A stretch of DNA of 64,000 bases from an uncultured Sphingomonadaceae bacterium (GTDB lineage: Bacteria; Pseudomonadota; Alphaproteobacteria; Sphingomonadales; Sphingomonadaceae). Positions 42,369-51,385 of this stretch are shown here, piece by piece (the first letter of the stretch is position 1; every line of letters starts with the position of its first letter). The stretch covers positions 62,001 to 126,000 of the forward strand of contig CANLQE010000003.1 in NCBI GenBank assembly GCA_947493215.1. Reading direction: 5' to 3'. The notes beneath the pieces were generated by a model. The model made no database searches and was not told the origin of the DNA. It was given only the letters and a program-made list of their open reading frames with translations. A program made the translations under genes and the position numbers.

Positions 42369-44849
42369 TCAATCACTCAATAGATTGTTGATGGATGTAG
42401 AGAGGCTTTTGCGGCTATAGATGACACCGATCACGCAAACGGTAATTCCGATCGCGAGCATGGTGCTGACAAGCCAGATTGGATCGGGTTCATAGGTCAT
42501 CGAGAATTGCGACTGGTAGATCAGCAAGCCGGCGAGCCAAGTCCCCGATATTGCGCCGATACCGGCGATCAACGAAACGGTGAGCCAGTCATAGAGAGCC
42601 AGTTTTACACATGATTTTTTTGTCACGCCCATGCTCATCAAAAGGCCGTTTTTTTGCCGATCTTCGGTTTCAAAGCCCTTCATCGATGCAGCAATCACCA
42701 GCGCCGTCATGATAAACACCATGACTGCGTAACCAACCACCAGTTTCGTGACCATCGCGAGTGTATCATCAAAGCGTTGGGTAAGCTCTTTCAACGGTAC
42801 CAGCGATAAAGATGGATGGTTCTGCCAAAGCGAACCAAGTTCACTCCAGGCTGCATCTGGAAGTTCTACGCTTCCCATATAGAAGACGTCGGGCTTGATC
42901 GCTTCAATCGCTCGCTCGGGTATCTGGAACCAGAATGTCACCGAACCGCCTCCCGGTTTAAAGGCGTGGCTGGCCACCAATTTGAACTGTGTCGCTTTTC
43001 CATCGATCACGAAGGTCAACTGATCTCCATAGTTCAGACCTAAATCCGTCATCACTTCATCTTCGGCGGAGATTTGATTCCAGTTCACTTCCTTTTCAGA
43101 CCACCACTCCCCTCCAACCAATTGGTTGTTTGATGGGATGGTATCTGACCAATTGAGCCGGATCGCGTTTTTGACGGTAGCTAAGGTATCGCTCGGCGTG
43201 GAAATTGCCTCATCAATGGGCAAGCCATTAATTTCGGATAATTTCGCGGCGGCATATGGCCGCAATTGCCGGATTTCACTCTTATTCTTGCGTGCCCAAT
43301 CCTCAAGCGCAGGCTTATCTCGTGCTTGCAGTTCTGCGACCATCAAATTGCCGTTATTTGCGCGCGTATAGCCTTCCATGGTGGCGCCGATATCTTTCAT
43401 CAACATCAGCGTAAAAAGCAGCAGCAGGCTACACAGGCCCAACCCGAGTATCTGCGACGATTTACTCAATATCCGCTGTTTCATGATAAAGAAATTGAAG
43501 GACAATAATCCCGGATATCGCCGCCCCCAATATTCGCCCGCCGTTAGAATAATCCAGCTTAGAATTGCCATTAACAGGAGAGCGGCACCGAGCGCGCCCA
43601 GCGTTAAACCGGTTAGCAGAAAATTGTCTGAATAATATGCGGCGAGCAGCGAGATGCTTGCAAAACCCCAGAATATTCTCAACAACTGTGCAGACGGATA
43701 TTCCACAGCGCGGATCAGCCCAACCAAAGATGTGCGACTAAGCTGCCACAACATCGGAATTTGAAAGGCCAGCAGTAGTAAAAATATCAAACCAGCAGTC
43801 TTGGCAATAGTAGCTGGATGCCAGCCTGATGTGATGCCGGGAAATTGATCGGCCAGTTGGCCGATCAGAAAATATTGAGCAACATAAGCAAGGACAATTG
43901 CGATCAAGAAAGAGAGCAGGAAACCGAAAAGCCACTGCAATAGGGACAGACGGAGGCACGATGCCAATGTCTGTCCGAAACTGAGATACACGGCCAGGCG
44001 TTGCTTCTGTCGTTCCAGATAACGGCGATTGGCCATATCTATTGCGATAGCGGCAAGGAAAAACAGGATTACCGATGCGAGGCCGAGGAAATTCTCGGTT
44101 CGCTGCCAGAATAATGCCAGCGGATGACCACCGCTGGCTTTGGTTAGGAGGGTGAAATCATTGAGTTTATCAGAAACCCAACTTTCAATGCTTTCCTGCT
44201 GTCCAGCGGTAGCCGTCAGCAAATAACGATACAGGGTCTTGCTACTCTTAATATTTTCAATCGACAAAGATTTGCCGTTGATCAACGCCCGCATGGAAAC
44301 GGAATGACCTTCCATCAACCGATCAGGCTCGTGGTATATAATCGCGCTGAAACGGAATGTTTCTTTCCCAATCGCGATGTGGTCACCAATATTTGCGCCA
44401 ATCTTGCTGCTTGCTCTGGGCCCCAACCATATTTCTCCAGGTGGTGGTCCATGTTCGATTGTCTTCTGCATTTCTTGATTTTGAGTGACCCCAATTTTGA
44501 GACTGCCCTGTAGCGGGTAGCTGTCATCGGCGATTTTCAATTGCACTGGAATGGCTTCCCCGCGCAGGGAAATCGCCAGCGGGGTCAACTGTACTTTGGC
44601 GATGCTTGCGGCCTTGTCAGCAAGCAACTTCTCATCGCTATTTGACAACGAGCGCGGTCCTGAAACGGAGATATCAGCACCCAACATATTGTTGAGATTT
44701 CCATCCAGATATTGCTGCACAGAAGCGCTCGTTAGCGATAATGTGGATAGGAATAATATCAGGGTAATTTGGGTCAATATCACCAAACGACCATCACTGG
44801 ATTTACTGTCGTTTATGAAATTATCGAAGGCCAGCTTTATCCAACTCAT
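42369..44849 (-). CDS. FtsX-type ABC transporter permease (YbbP-like)
   Basis: An 826-residue inner-membrane permease with two FtsX halves, similar in size and layout to YbbP. A membrane anchor lies at residues 22-42, a large periplasmic domain follows (MLGADISVSG through TLYRYLLTA), then a block of membrane helices (about 250-480), a second periplasmic domain and three C-terminal helices (LVVGYAVMVFIMTALVIAASMKGFETEDRQKNG and on). It overlaps the ATPase gene by 4 bp. Such systems move lipids or apolar molecules away from the inner membrane; cargo here is unknown. Confidence 0.9.
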   Translation of the reverse strand: MSWIKLAFDNFINDSKSSDGRLVILTQITLILFLSTLSLTSASVQQYLDGNLNNMLGADISVSGPRSLSNSDEKLLADKAASIAKVQLTPLAISLRGEAIPVQLKIADDSYPLQGSLKIGVTQNQEMQKTIEHGPPPGEIWLGPRASSKIGANIGDHIAIGKETFRFSAIIYHEPDRLMEGHSVSMRALINGKSLSIENIKSSKTLYRYLLTATAGQQESIESWVSDKLNDFTLLTKASGGHPLALFWQRTENFLGLASVILFFLAAIAIDMANRRYLERQKQRLAVYLSFGQTLASCLRLSLLQWLFGFLLSFLIAIVLAYVAQYFLIGQLADQFPGITSGWHPATIAKTAGLIFLLLLAFQIPMLWQLSRTSLVGLIRAVEYPSAQLLRIFWGFASISLLAAYYSDNFLLTGLTLGALGAALLLMAILSWIILTAGEYWGRRYPGLLSFNFFIMKQRILSKSSQILGLGLCSLLLLFTLMLMKDIGATMEGYTRANNGNLMVAELQARDKPALEDWARKNKSEIRQLRPYAAAKLSEINGLPIDEAISTPSDTLATVKNAIRLNWSDTIPSNNQLVGGEWWSEKEVNWNQISAEDEVMTDLGLNYGDQLTFVIDGKATQFKLVASHAFKPGGGSVTFWFQIPERAIEAIKPDVFYMGSVELPDAAWSELGSLWQNHPSLSLVPLKELTQRFDDTLAMVTKLVVGYAVMVFIMTALVIAASMKGFETEDRQKNGLLMSMGVTKKSCVKLALYDWLTVSLIAGIGAISGTWLAGLLIYQSQFSMTYEPDPIWLVSTMLAIGITVCVIGVIYSRKSLSTSINNLLSD

Positions 44850-45505
44850 TTGATTTTCTCGAGATGCGCTTCGGAAAGTGCAAAAATATTATCGGCACGC
44901 TCGGCGAGCGCAGAACTGTGCGTGACAATGATCAATGCCGATCCGGTTTCCTTGGCGAAATCGAACATAAGGTCGGCTACATTGTTCGAAGTAAATTCAT
45001 CCAGATTACCGGTTGGTTCATCCGCAAAGATAAAGGCCGGATTCGAGACGAAAGCTCTGGCAATCGCCACCCGCTGCTGTTCACCGCCACTAAGCTGTGT
45101 CGGCTTGTGATTTGCACGATCCTCAAGATTGATCTTCTTCAGCCATTCTCTGGCGATGCCATATGCCTGCTTGTTGCCGTTCAATCGCAGCGGCAGCGCA
45201 ATATTTCCCAGTGCATCCAATTCCTGCATGAGGTGAAATTGCTGGAAAACAAAACCTGATCTCTGGCGCAGTTTAACGGGTGAGATTTGTCCGCTATCGC
45301 AAGTAAATATTATCTCTCCCAAACGAGGCAGCTCGAGACCCGCAGCCAAAGACAACAGACTCGACTTGCCCACACCTGACGGGCCAACAATGGCGTGTGT
45401 GCTTCCTCCTGAAAATGAAAGCGACAGTTTGTCAAACAACGAGATACGGCCATGCGGCGTATCAAAATAATGGCCCACGTCCTTTAATTCTATTTGATGA
45501 TTCAT
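44846..45505 (-). CDS. ABC transporter ATP-binding protein (YbbA/LolD-like)
   Basis: A 219-residue ATPase of the MacB/LolD/YbbA group. Walker A is VGPSGVGKSSLLS, the signature LSGGEQQRVAIARAF and Walker B AFIFADEPTGNLD; the switch His is in IIVTHSSALAERAD. It is the first gene of the pair with the FtsX permease; GAGG precedes the ATG. The pair is divergent from a two-component system whose direct repeats lie in the shared 170-bp gap, so control by that system is likely. Confidence 0.93.
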   Translation of the reverse strand: MNHQIELKDVGHYFDTPHGRISLFDKLSLSFSGGSTHAIVGPSGVGKSSLLSLAAGLELPRLGEIIFTCDSGQISPVKLRQRSGFVFQQFHLMQELDALGNIALPLRLNGNKQAYGIAREWLKKINLEDRANHKPTQLSGGEQQRVAIARAFVSNPAFIFADEPTGNLDEFTSNNVADLMFDFAKETGSALIIVTHSSALAERADNIFALSEAHLEKIK

Positions 45506-45572
45506 GCAGTCCTCGAATTTCTAATGTGAACAAGTGAATAGGTTGGCCAGTGTCAAATCAATGTGAAGTCGG

Positions 45573-45590
45573 TTTTGACAGTTTTTTGAC
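45573..45590 (+). promoter_or_regulatory. Direct-repeat box before the response regulator
   Basis: TTTTGAC-AGTT-TTTTGAC: two identical 7-bp units with 11-bp periodicity, the usual spacing for OmpR/PhoB-type dimers. An inverted copy TGTCAAA lies at 45551-45557. The box sits between the divergent ABC and response-regulator genes. Confidence 0.55.
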
Positions 45591-45676
45591 ATTGATTTCG
45601 CTAAGCGAAAGGCTGGGCGAAAAATGCGTTAGCTTGTGCTAGTTTGCGCAATCAGATTTTGGAGATGGGCAAGCTG

Positions 45677-46357
45677 ATGCGAGTTTTGGTGGTTGAAGAT
45701 AATCTGGATATTCAGGCTAATATTGCCGAGTTTTTGGAATCTGACTATATTCTGGACTTCGCCTATAACGGCGATCACGGACTAGAGCTGGCGCTCGCCA
45801 ATGACTATGATGTGATTGTCCTCGACCTGATGCTGCCCAGACGTGACGGAATAGACCTCTGCAAAGCCTATAAGAGCGAAGCAAATCTTCAAGCCCCAAT
45901 CCTGATGTTGACCGCGCGCGATACATTGGAAGATAAAGAAGTCGGGTTTGCCGCAGGCGCCGATGATTATCTGACCAAGCCTTTCGCACTGCGAGAATTG
46001 AAAATTCGGATAGATGCGCTTGCTAAGCGTCCGAAAATCAAAAATGCTTCATCGCTGAGATACGGTGAACTAACGTTTGACCCTGCTGATAATATCGCGA
46101 GCAATGGGTCATCATCCAGGCCTCTAAACAACAAGGAAGGCATAATTTTTAGGCTTCTGATAGAGGCTGCGCCCAATGCGATTTCCAGCGAGACCATTGC
46201 TTACAGAATTTGGGGTGAGGAGCCTCCAAATTCCGGGGCGCTCAGGACACATGTATATAATTTGCGGAAAATACTGTCATCGCTGAAAACCCGCTGCGAA
46301 ATCCAGACCGATCGTTCTCGCGGTTATCGCCTGAAAGAAAGATCATCCGATGAATAG
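45677..46357 (+). CDS. OmpR/PhoB family response regulator
   Basis: A 226-residue regulator. The receiver domain has the acidic pair in VVEDN, the phospho-acceptor Asp50 in VIVLDLMLPRRDG and Lys in YLTKPFALREL. The winged-helix output domain ends with SGALRTHVYNLRKILSSL and RGYRL. Start at MRVLVVEDN was preferred; an ATG 12 bp earlier is possible. It overlaps the kinase gene by 8 bp. It probably binds the TTTTGAC direct repeats upstream of itself and of the exported hydrolase. Confidence 0.93.
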   Translation: MRVLVVEDNLDIQANIAEFLESDYILDFAYNGDHGLELALANDYDVIVLDLMLPRRDGIDLCKAYKSEANLQAPILMLTARDTLEDKEVGFAAGADDYLTKPFALRELKIRIDALAKRPKIKNASSLRYGELTFDPADNIASNGSSSRPLNNKEGIIFRLLIEAAPNAISSETIAYRIWGEEPPNSGALRTHVYNLRKILSSLKTRCEIQTDRSRGYRLKERSSDE

Positions 46358-47567
46358 ACGGCCTCAAAAAGTAAATGATCTGGTGCTTCGCAATTTTATC
46401 ACATCAATCTGCATATGTTTTGCAATCACCGTATTTATGGCGGTGATGTTTCAGTTCAGTCTTGAAGATGAGATTTTTGGAAATCAGGTCGGCATGAAGG
46501 CGGATCAGCTTTCATCATCGGTACAATATGAAAAAGGAACCAAGAGAACGGTTTCAGGTTTGGAAATGGAATATTTTCATGGGACAGAGGCGATGCCCAA
46601 GTGGTTGGCTGGTCAAATAAAGTCTGATTGGGTGGTCGGGGAATATGAAGTTTTTGGCGGTCAGCATGGACATTACCACCTGGCGGTACGAGGTGAAGGT
46701 GAAGCAAAACAATATTTGATATTCAACGCGCGTGCCTATGTTCGATCAACTGAGCAGGTATGGGGTTTTGTAATATTGATAGCTTTACTGGGTGGTCTGA
46801 TGCTGCTTGTTACCATTTTTTTCGTGCGGCGAATGACCAAGAAGTTGAGTATACCAATTGAGAAAATGGCCGCAGCTGTCACCTCTCACAGCCCGCTCGA
46901 ACCCGCAACATTGGATTTAAGCGATGGACCCGCCGAGATAGAGGTTTTAGCAAAAGCAATCGCCGACAAAGACGGGCATATCCAAAACCTGATGCAGCGA
47001 GAGCGTCAGTTTAATCGGGATGTCAGTCACGAACTGCGCACGCCGCTAGCAGTCGCGGTTGGTGCTGTCGAAATTATGGAGAAAGAGGGACAAAAAGGCG
47101 CTGCCTTCAAAAGGCTAGCATCCTCTCTAGTCAATATGCGGCTTATGACAGAAGGAATATTATGGCTTGGCCGGGAACCTAATGACCGCGCAAAATGCAA
47201 CGTATCGGAAGTTTGCTCATATGCCATCGGAGTGAACGAACATTTGCTACGCGGCGCTAGGGTAACGATCAATGTTTCTGGAAAAGAAGATGTTGATATG
47301 CCTGTTCCAGAAGCCGTGGCTCAGGTCATTATTGGAAACTTGGTTCGCAATGCTATCGGCTATACAAACGAAGGCACAATTTCCCTTTCCATATCCGAAG
47401 GGACCGTGAGTATTGACGACACTGGAATTGGTTTCGGAGAATCCACTAGCGATGATGGTTTTGGCATTGGACTATCACTGGTTGAAAGACTGTCTTCCCA
47501 TTTTGGAATTCAGGTCTCCATTGACGCCCGGCCAGAAGGCGGAACATCAGCAGTTGTTTCCTGGTAA
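46350..47567 (+). CDS. Sensor histidine kinase
   Basis: A 405-residue membrane kinase. Helices at about 10-35 and 134-158 enclose a ~100-residue periplasmic sensor part with GHYHLAVRGEGEAKQYLIF. The H-box FNRDVSHELRTPLAVAVGAVE carries the phospho-His; the catalytic domain has the N-box IGNLVRNAIGYT and G-box DDTGIGFGES and GFGIGLSLVERL. It is coupled to the response regulator by an 8-bp overlap. The signal is unknown; the divergent YbbAP-like exporter suggests envelope stress. Confidence 0.92.
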   Translation: MNRRPQKVNDLVLRNFITSICICFAITVFMAVMFQFSLEDEIFGNQVGMKADQLSSSVQYEKGTKRTVSGLEMEYFHGTEAMPKWLAGQIKSDWVVGEYEVFGGQHGHYHLAVRGEGEAKQYLIFNARAYVRSTEQVWGFVILIALLGGLMLLVTIFFVRRMTKKLSIPIEKMAAAVTSHSPLEPATLDLSDGPAEIEVLAKAIADKDGHIQNLMQRERQFNRDVSHELRTPLAVAVGAVEIMEKEGQKGAAFKRLASSLVNMRLMTEGILWLGREPNDRAKCNVSEVCSYAIGVNEHLLRGARVTINVSGKEDVDMPVPEAVAQVIIGNLVRNAIGYTNEGTISLSISEGTVSIDDTGIGFGESTSDDGFGIGLSLVERLSSHFGIQVSIDARPEGGTSAVVSW

Positions 47568-47589
47568 ATTATTCGAACCACGAAATTCC

Positions 47590-47607
47590 ATTTGACGCTG
47601 TTTTGAC
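47590..47607 (+). promoter_or_regulatory. Direct-repeat box before the exported hydrolase
   Basis: ATTTGAC-GCTG-TTTTGAC, the same half-sites and 11-bp spacing as the box at 45573. It lies 41 bp before the hydrolase start. Confidence 0.55.
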
Positions 47608-47648
47608 TCTTGGGCCGTTAACAAGTCTCCAACCCAATGGAGATTACA

Positions 47649-48434
47649 ATGAACAAACTAATGGCAATAGTAACGACTTTCCTTGCCGCTTGGGCAATGA
47701 TCTTGGGCAATGCCAGCGCGTCTGCGCAAACCAATGTCCAACAACTTGCACTGGATGCACCTGATGGGAACCGGATTACCGGCTTCATCTATCAGAATAT
47801 CAAAACCGAAAAAGACGCGCCTTTGGCGATATTGATGCACGGCATGACGGGCTCCAGCCTTGGTTGGCTCGCTTATGACCACGGCTCCTATACAGACCTG
47901 ATCACCAAAGATCTTGTCAGCAGGGGATATCGGGTTGTCGCGTTGGACGCGCGGTCACATGGTGCGCGAAAAGATGATATGAAACCGCTTGTACGGCTAA
48001 AAAACCTGCGGTCCGGCAAGCCTGAGCCCTATCTGGCAATGATCGAAGGTACGTTGAACGACTATGATGTGTTGCTTGCAAAAGTGAACAAGAATTTTGG
48101 ACAACCCAAACACATATTGGCGGTGGGATACAGCATGGGCGCGCAAATGGCGGTGCTATTCGCGGCGAAACATAAGGAAGTGACGCATATTGTCACCATG
48201 GTGCCACCGGCAGCGCAAAGTGCAAAGGTCGTCGCACCCATCAACCATGCCAGCAAAGTGCAAGCCCAATGGCTTTTAATAACCGCTAGTCAGGACCAGT
48301 TCTCAACCAAGGCCGACAACGACGCATTAGCCAAAGCTGGTGGCGAAAAACTGACTCGGGTTGAGTTTGACAGCAAACACAGATTACCACGTGGCTATGT
48401 CAACGCTGTGATAGACTGGATCGCAAAGATATAA
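47649..48434 (+). CDS. Exported alpha/beta hydrolase
   Basis: A 261-residue serine hydrolase with a signal peptide (LMAIVTTFLAAWAMILGNASASAQ). The oxyanion loop is LMHGMTGSS, the nucleophile elbow GYSMGAQMA, and the catalytic Asp and His lie in TASQDQFSTK and SKHRLPRG. The ATG at 47649 is preceded by GGAG. It follows the two-component genes with 81 bp between, and a direct-repeat box like that of the regulator sits there. A role paired with the YbbAP-like exporter, comparable to TesA beside YbbAP, is attractive but unproven. Confidence 0.88.
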   Translation: MNKLMAIVTTFLAAWAMILGNASASAQTNVQQLALDAPDGNRITGFIYQNIKTEKDAPLAILMHGMTGSSLGWLAYDHGSYTDLITKDLVSRGYRVVALDARSHGARKDDMKPLVRLKNLRSGKPEPYLAMIEGTLNDYDVLLAKVNKNFGQPKHILAVGYSMGAQMAVLFAAKHKEVTHIVTMVPPAAQSAKVVAPINHASKVQAQWLLITASQDQFSTKADNDALAKAGGEKLTRVEFDSKHRLPRGYVNAVIDWIAKI

Positions 48435-48481
48435 TTGACCAATTAATCTTCAGTTAGACTTCTTCTAAAGGTGGGACGGTA

Positions 48482-50035
48482 ATGAAACGTTTTTTCTTGA
48501 GCTTCGGCGCATTCTTTCTGCTTGCGGTGATGCTTGCGGCCATTCTCATCGCTATTCCACTCGCAAAAGCTCCCAATAGCGGCCTGTCTCAAGACACCAT
48601 CATCAAGGATGTCAATATTATTGATGTGCAAGAGGGTAAGATAGTCGCGCATCAAGATGTCATTATTCAAGATGGGCGTTTGAGTTCGATCGAAACGACA
48701 TCGGACAAAGCGCATGCGAAATCACTTCACGTTGTTGATGGTCGCGGCAAATATTTGTCACCGGGCCTGTGGGACATGCACACGCATTCCTACAAGATAT
48801 CGCCCCAGTTTCACCATCCGTTGTTTATTGCAAACGGTGTGCTGAGTGTGCGGGACATGTCGGGGTGCATGTCTGAAGATGACAGTTTTTGGGCTTGTAT
48901 CAAGGATCGAGAAACTTGGAACCAAATGACGGAATCTAAAGCCGGCCTATCGCCACGATATTTTCTGCAAAGCAGTTATCAAACCAATGGTGGAAATGAG
49001 GTCCCCGAAGGGTTTCCCTCGTTTTTCAAAGCGAACGAGGTTGGTGGCATTGAACAACTGGTGTCTTTTTATAAAGATGCCGGCGCCGATTTTATCAAGA
49101 CCTATTCGGAACTGTCACCTGAAGCATATCAGGCGCTGGCTAAATATGCAGAAGCGCGAGGTTTAGGACTAGCTGGTCACCGACCGTTGCGGGTTTCTTT
49201 ACTCGAAGCCATTGCTGCGAAACAACAATCAATTGAGCACCCTCGGTTGTTTTTGTTTGAATGCTATAAAGGCCGGAATCAATTTCGGGCGCTTTCAGAC
49301 CCCTTATCTGCTTACACCACGGAATTCAAAACCGAGCTTGTTGATAGGCACGATACCGAGCACTGCACGAGAATGATGCGAGAAATGGCAAGCGCCAACA
49401 CTTTCTGGGTTCCTACGCTACAGGTTTTGCAATTGGGTGTGAAGGCAGGCGATCAATCTTTCCGCGAAGATCCCCGCCTTCGTTACATTCCTACCATTAT
49501 CAATTCCGGCATGTGGCAGGGAGATGCTGATCAATTGGCGAAGCGAGCGACCACGCTGCAAGGACGTAAAGTTGATGCCGAAATCTACGCCCTGGCAATG
49601 AAAAATCTGGCTGACGCGCATGATGCAGGAGTTAAAATTCTGGTCGGCACCGATGCCGGCGACAGCTATGTGTTCCCGGGCTTTAGCGTCCATGACGAAA
49701 TGGTTGAGTTTGTAAAGGCAGGACTTCCACCGCAAGATGTCCTGCGCATGGCAACAATTGATGCAGCGAAGTTCAGCCGGGTTGATCATAAATTTGGTTC
49801 CATCAAAGTTGGAAAAGCAGCTGATATGATACTTCTTGCTGCCAATCCGTATGAGGATATTCACAACACCCAAAAAATTGATGGCGTCTTCTATAACGGG
49901 CAGTTCTTTGATCGATCAGCGCTGGATGAACTATTGGATTTCGCCGAACAACAAGCGAGTAGCATCCGCCTCAATTTTCGCCTAATTTGGGACGTATTGA
50001 GTAGTCCATTGATGCGCGTTCAACTGGCGGATTGA
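48482..50035 (+). CDS. Membrane-anchored amidohydrolase
   Basis: A 517-residue metal-dependent amidohydrolase. An N-terminal membrane segment (FFLSFGAFFLLAVMLAAILIAIPL) acts as signal or anchor. Metal ligands: His-x-His in DMHTHS, Lys in FIKTYS, His in AGHRP, His in IEHPR and Asp in GTDAGDS. The C-terminal GKAADMILLAANPYEDI is typical of imidazolonepropionase-like and prolidase-like members. It follows the exported hydrolase by 47 bp, with AGGTGGGA before the ATG. Substrate unknown; peptide-like or lactone compounds are common in the family. Confidence 0.9.
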   Translation: MKRFFLSFGAFFLLAVMLAAILIAIPLAKAPNSGLSQDTIIKDVNIIDVQEGKIVAHQDVIIQDGRLSSIETTSDKAHAKSLHVVDGRGKYLSPGLWDMHTHSYKISPQFHHPLFIANGVLSVRDMSGCMSEDDSFWACIKDRETWNQMTESKAGLSPRYFLQSSYQTNGGNEVPEGFPSFFKANEVGGIEQLVSFYKDAGADFIKTYSELSPEAYQALAKYAEARGLGLAGHRPLRVSLLEAIAAKQQSIEHPRLFLFECYKGRNQFRALSDPLSAYTTEFKTELVDRHDTEHCTRMMREMASANTFWVPTLQVLQLGVKAGDQSFREDPRLRYIPTIINSGMWQGDADQLAKRATTLQGRKVDAEIYALAMKNLADAHDAGVKILVGTDAGDSYVFPGFSVHDEMVEFVKAGLPPQDVLRMATIDAAKFSRVDHKFGSIKVGKAADMILLAANPYEDIHNTQKIDGVFYNGQFFDRSALDELLDFAEQQASSIRLNFRLIWDVLSSPLMRVQLAD

Positions 50036-50053
50036 ACTTTTCTTCCGCTCACC

Positions 50054-50076
50054 TTACGTCCGCTTTCGGGATACAC
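50054..50076. repeat. Half-copy of the intergenic palindromic repeat
   Basis: TTACGTCCGCTTTCGGGATAC: one arm plus the CGGGAT centre. It lies between the convergent amidohydrolase and PhzF genes. Confidence 0.4.
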
Positions 50077-50136
50077 CTATTGCAATGGATGGCGGCTTGT
50101 TTAGGCGTCGAAATATCGGCTACTGGCCTCTATGGT

Positions 50137-51033
50137 TCAGTTCTTTTCGGAAAAGTCGATCTCTCCGGTAAACACAGGAACGCAGCGCCCAGCCACCGAT
50201 GCAATAATGCCATTGGCGGTCCGAGCGGCAGTGACGTTCAGTAGACTTGGTCGCCCTATTTCGATACCTTGTTTGACGACATAGCTGGCCTCTTGCTTGT
50301 CGCTCAGGGACAACAAGAGTGCGCCAAGCGGAGTATTGGCGCTACCGGTTGCGGGGTCCTCCCAGGTGCCAGCAAGCGGTGCAAACATACGTGCGTGAAT
50401 GCAATTATCTTCCCGGGAATAGACATGAATGGAGAAGCGCCCGTTCAATTCAGGTTGCTTGTCAACTGCCCGCCGGAACTCCCCGATATTCGGTGAGCAC
50501 CGAGCAACTGCTGTTTTGGCCAATTCAGCTATAACGTAGGGATTACCCACAGACGCAATCTTCGGGCGATGCTTATCTGTCACAATATCCAAAGCGTCGA
50601 TACCAAGACAAAGTGCTACTGTTTCTGCGGTTATCTCGATGCCTGTGGAAAGAGGCTGTGGTGCTGTAATCTTGCCGCCAACTGGCTTCCCATCAGTATC
50701 TTTTTCCATCTCCACGACGACTATCCCAGCCGGCACTTCGAAGCGGATATTATCACCTGTCGCAAGCCCGAGGCGTGCGAGCACAAACGCGGTTCCGATC
50801 ATCGGATGCCCGGCAAATGGCATCTCTTCGCTGCGGTTAAATATCCGTACGCGCGCCGTATTTTGATTATTCTCAGGTGGCAGCACAAAGGTCGTCTCGC
50901 TGAGGTTCATTTCTGCTGCAAGTGATTGCATCGCAGCCGAGGTCAATCCCTCGGCATGGGTGAATACAGCCAGAGGGTTTCCGCAAAAACGCTTCTCCGT
51001 AAAAACGTCAACCGTTTCGAAATATTTGATCAC
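50137..51033 (-). CDS. PhzF family isomerase-like protein
   Basis: A 298-residue protein of the PhzF/diaminopimelate-epimerase-fold family. Hallmarks are YFETVDVFTEKRFCGNPLAVF at the N-terminus, MNLSETTFVLPP with the catalytic Glu region, MPFAGHPMIGTAFVLA and, late, DPATGSANTPLGALL. A GTG start at 51033 is preferred because AGGAG lies 8 bp before it and family members start at this point; an ATG seven codons earlier is also open. It diverges from an ArsR gene. The natural substrate is unknown. Confidence 0.92.
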   Translation of the reverse strand: MIKYFETVDVFTEKRFCGNPLAVFTHAEGLTSAAMQSLAAEMNLSETTFVLPPENNQNTARVRIFNRSEEMPFAGHPMIGTAFVLARLGLATGDNIRFEVPAGIVVVEMEKDTDGKPVGGKITAPQPLSTGIEITAETVALCLGIDALDIVTDKHRPKIASVGNPYVIAELAKTAVARCSPNIGEFRRAVDKQPELNGRFSIHVYSREDNCIHARMFAPLAGTWEDPATGSANTPLGALLLSLSDKQEASYVVKQGIEIGRPSLLNVTAARTANGIIASVAGRCVPVFTGEIDFSEKN

Positions 51034-51082
51034 AAGACAATCTCCTATTGACATAGAATCAGGTAGTTGGCAAATTAACGAA

Positions 51083-51385
51083 ATGCAAGCTGAAAAAATC
51101 TATAAGGTTCTAGCCAACAGCAAACGGTTGCAAATTCTTGATTGGCTCAAAGATCCGCGCGCGCATTTTCGGCCACAAGTCGACGGTGACCTCGTCGATG
51201 ATGGTGTGTGCGCGCTACTCATTGCCGAAAAAATCGGCCTCACGCCTTCTACCCTGAGCGAGCATATGCGTCTTTTGGTCGATGCCGAATTGGTCATCCC
51301 GAAAAAGATCAAGCAATGGATATTCTATCGCCGCAATGAAGATCGGATTTCTGAAATCACCAAAAGGCTTTCCAATGAACTCTGA
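51083..51385 (+). CDS. ArsR family transcriptional regulator
   Basis: A 100-residue winged-helix protein: KIYKVLANSKRLQILDWLKDP, then VCALLIAEKIGLTPSTLSEHMRLLVDAELV and the wing KKIKQWIFYRRN. It has one cysteine, in DGVCALL, and no typical metal motif. No strong ribosome binding site precedes the ATG at 51083. It is divergent from the PhzF gene with only 49 bp between and overlaps the PaiB-like gene by 11 bp, so it may control both. Confidence 0.85.
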   Translation: MQAEKIYKVLANSKRLQILDWLKDPRAHFRPQVDGDLVDDGVCALLIAEKIGLTPSTLSEHMRLLVDAELVIPKKIKQWIFYRRNEDRISEITKRLSNEL

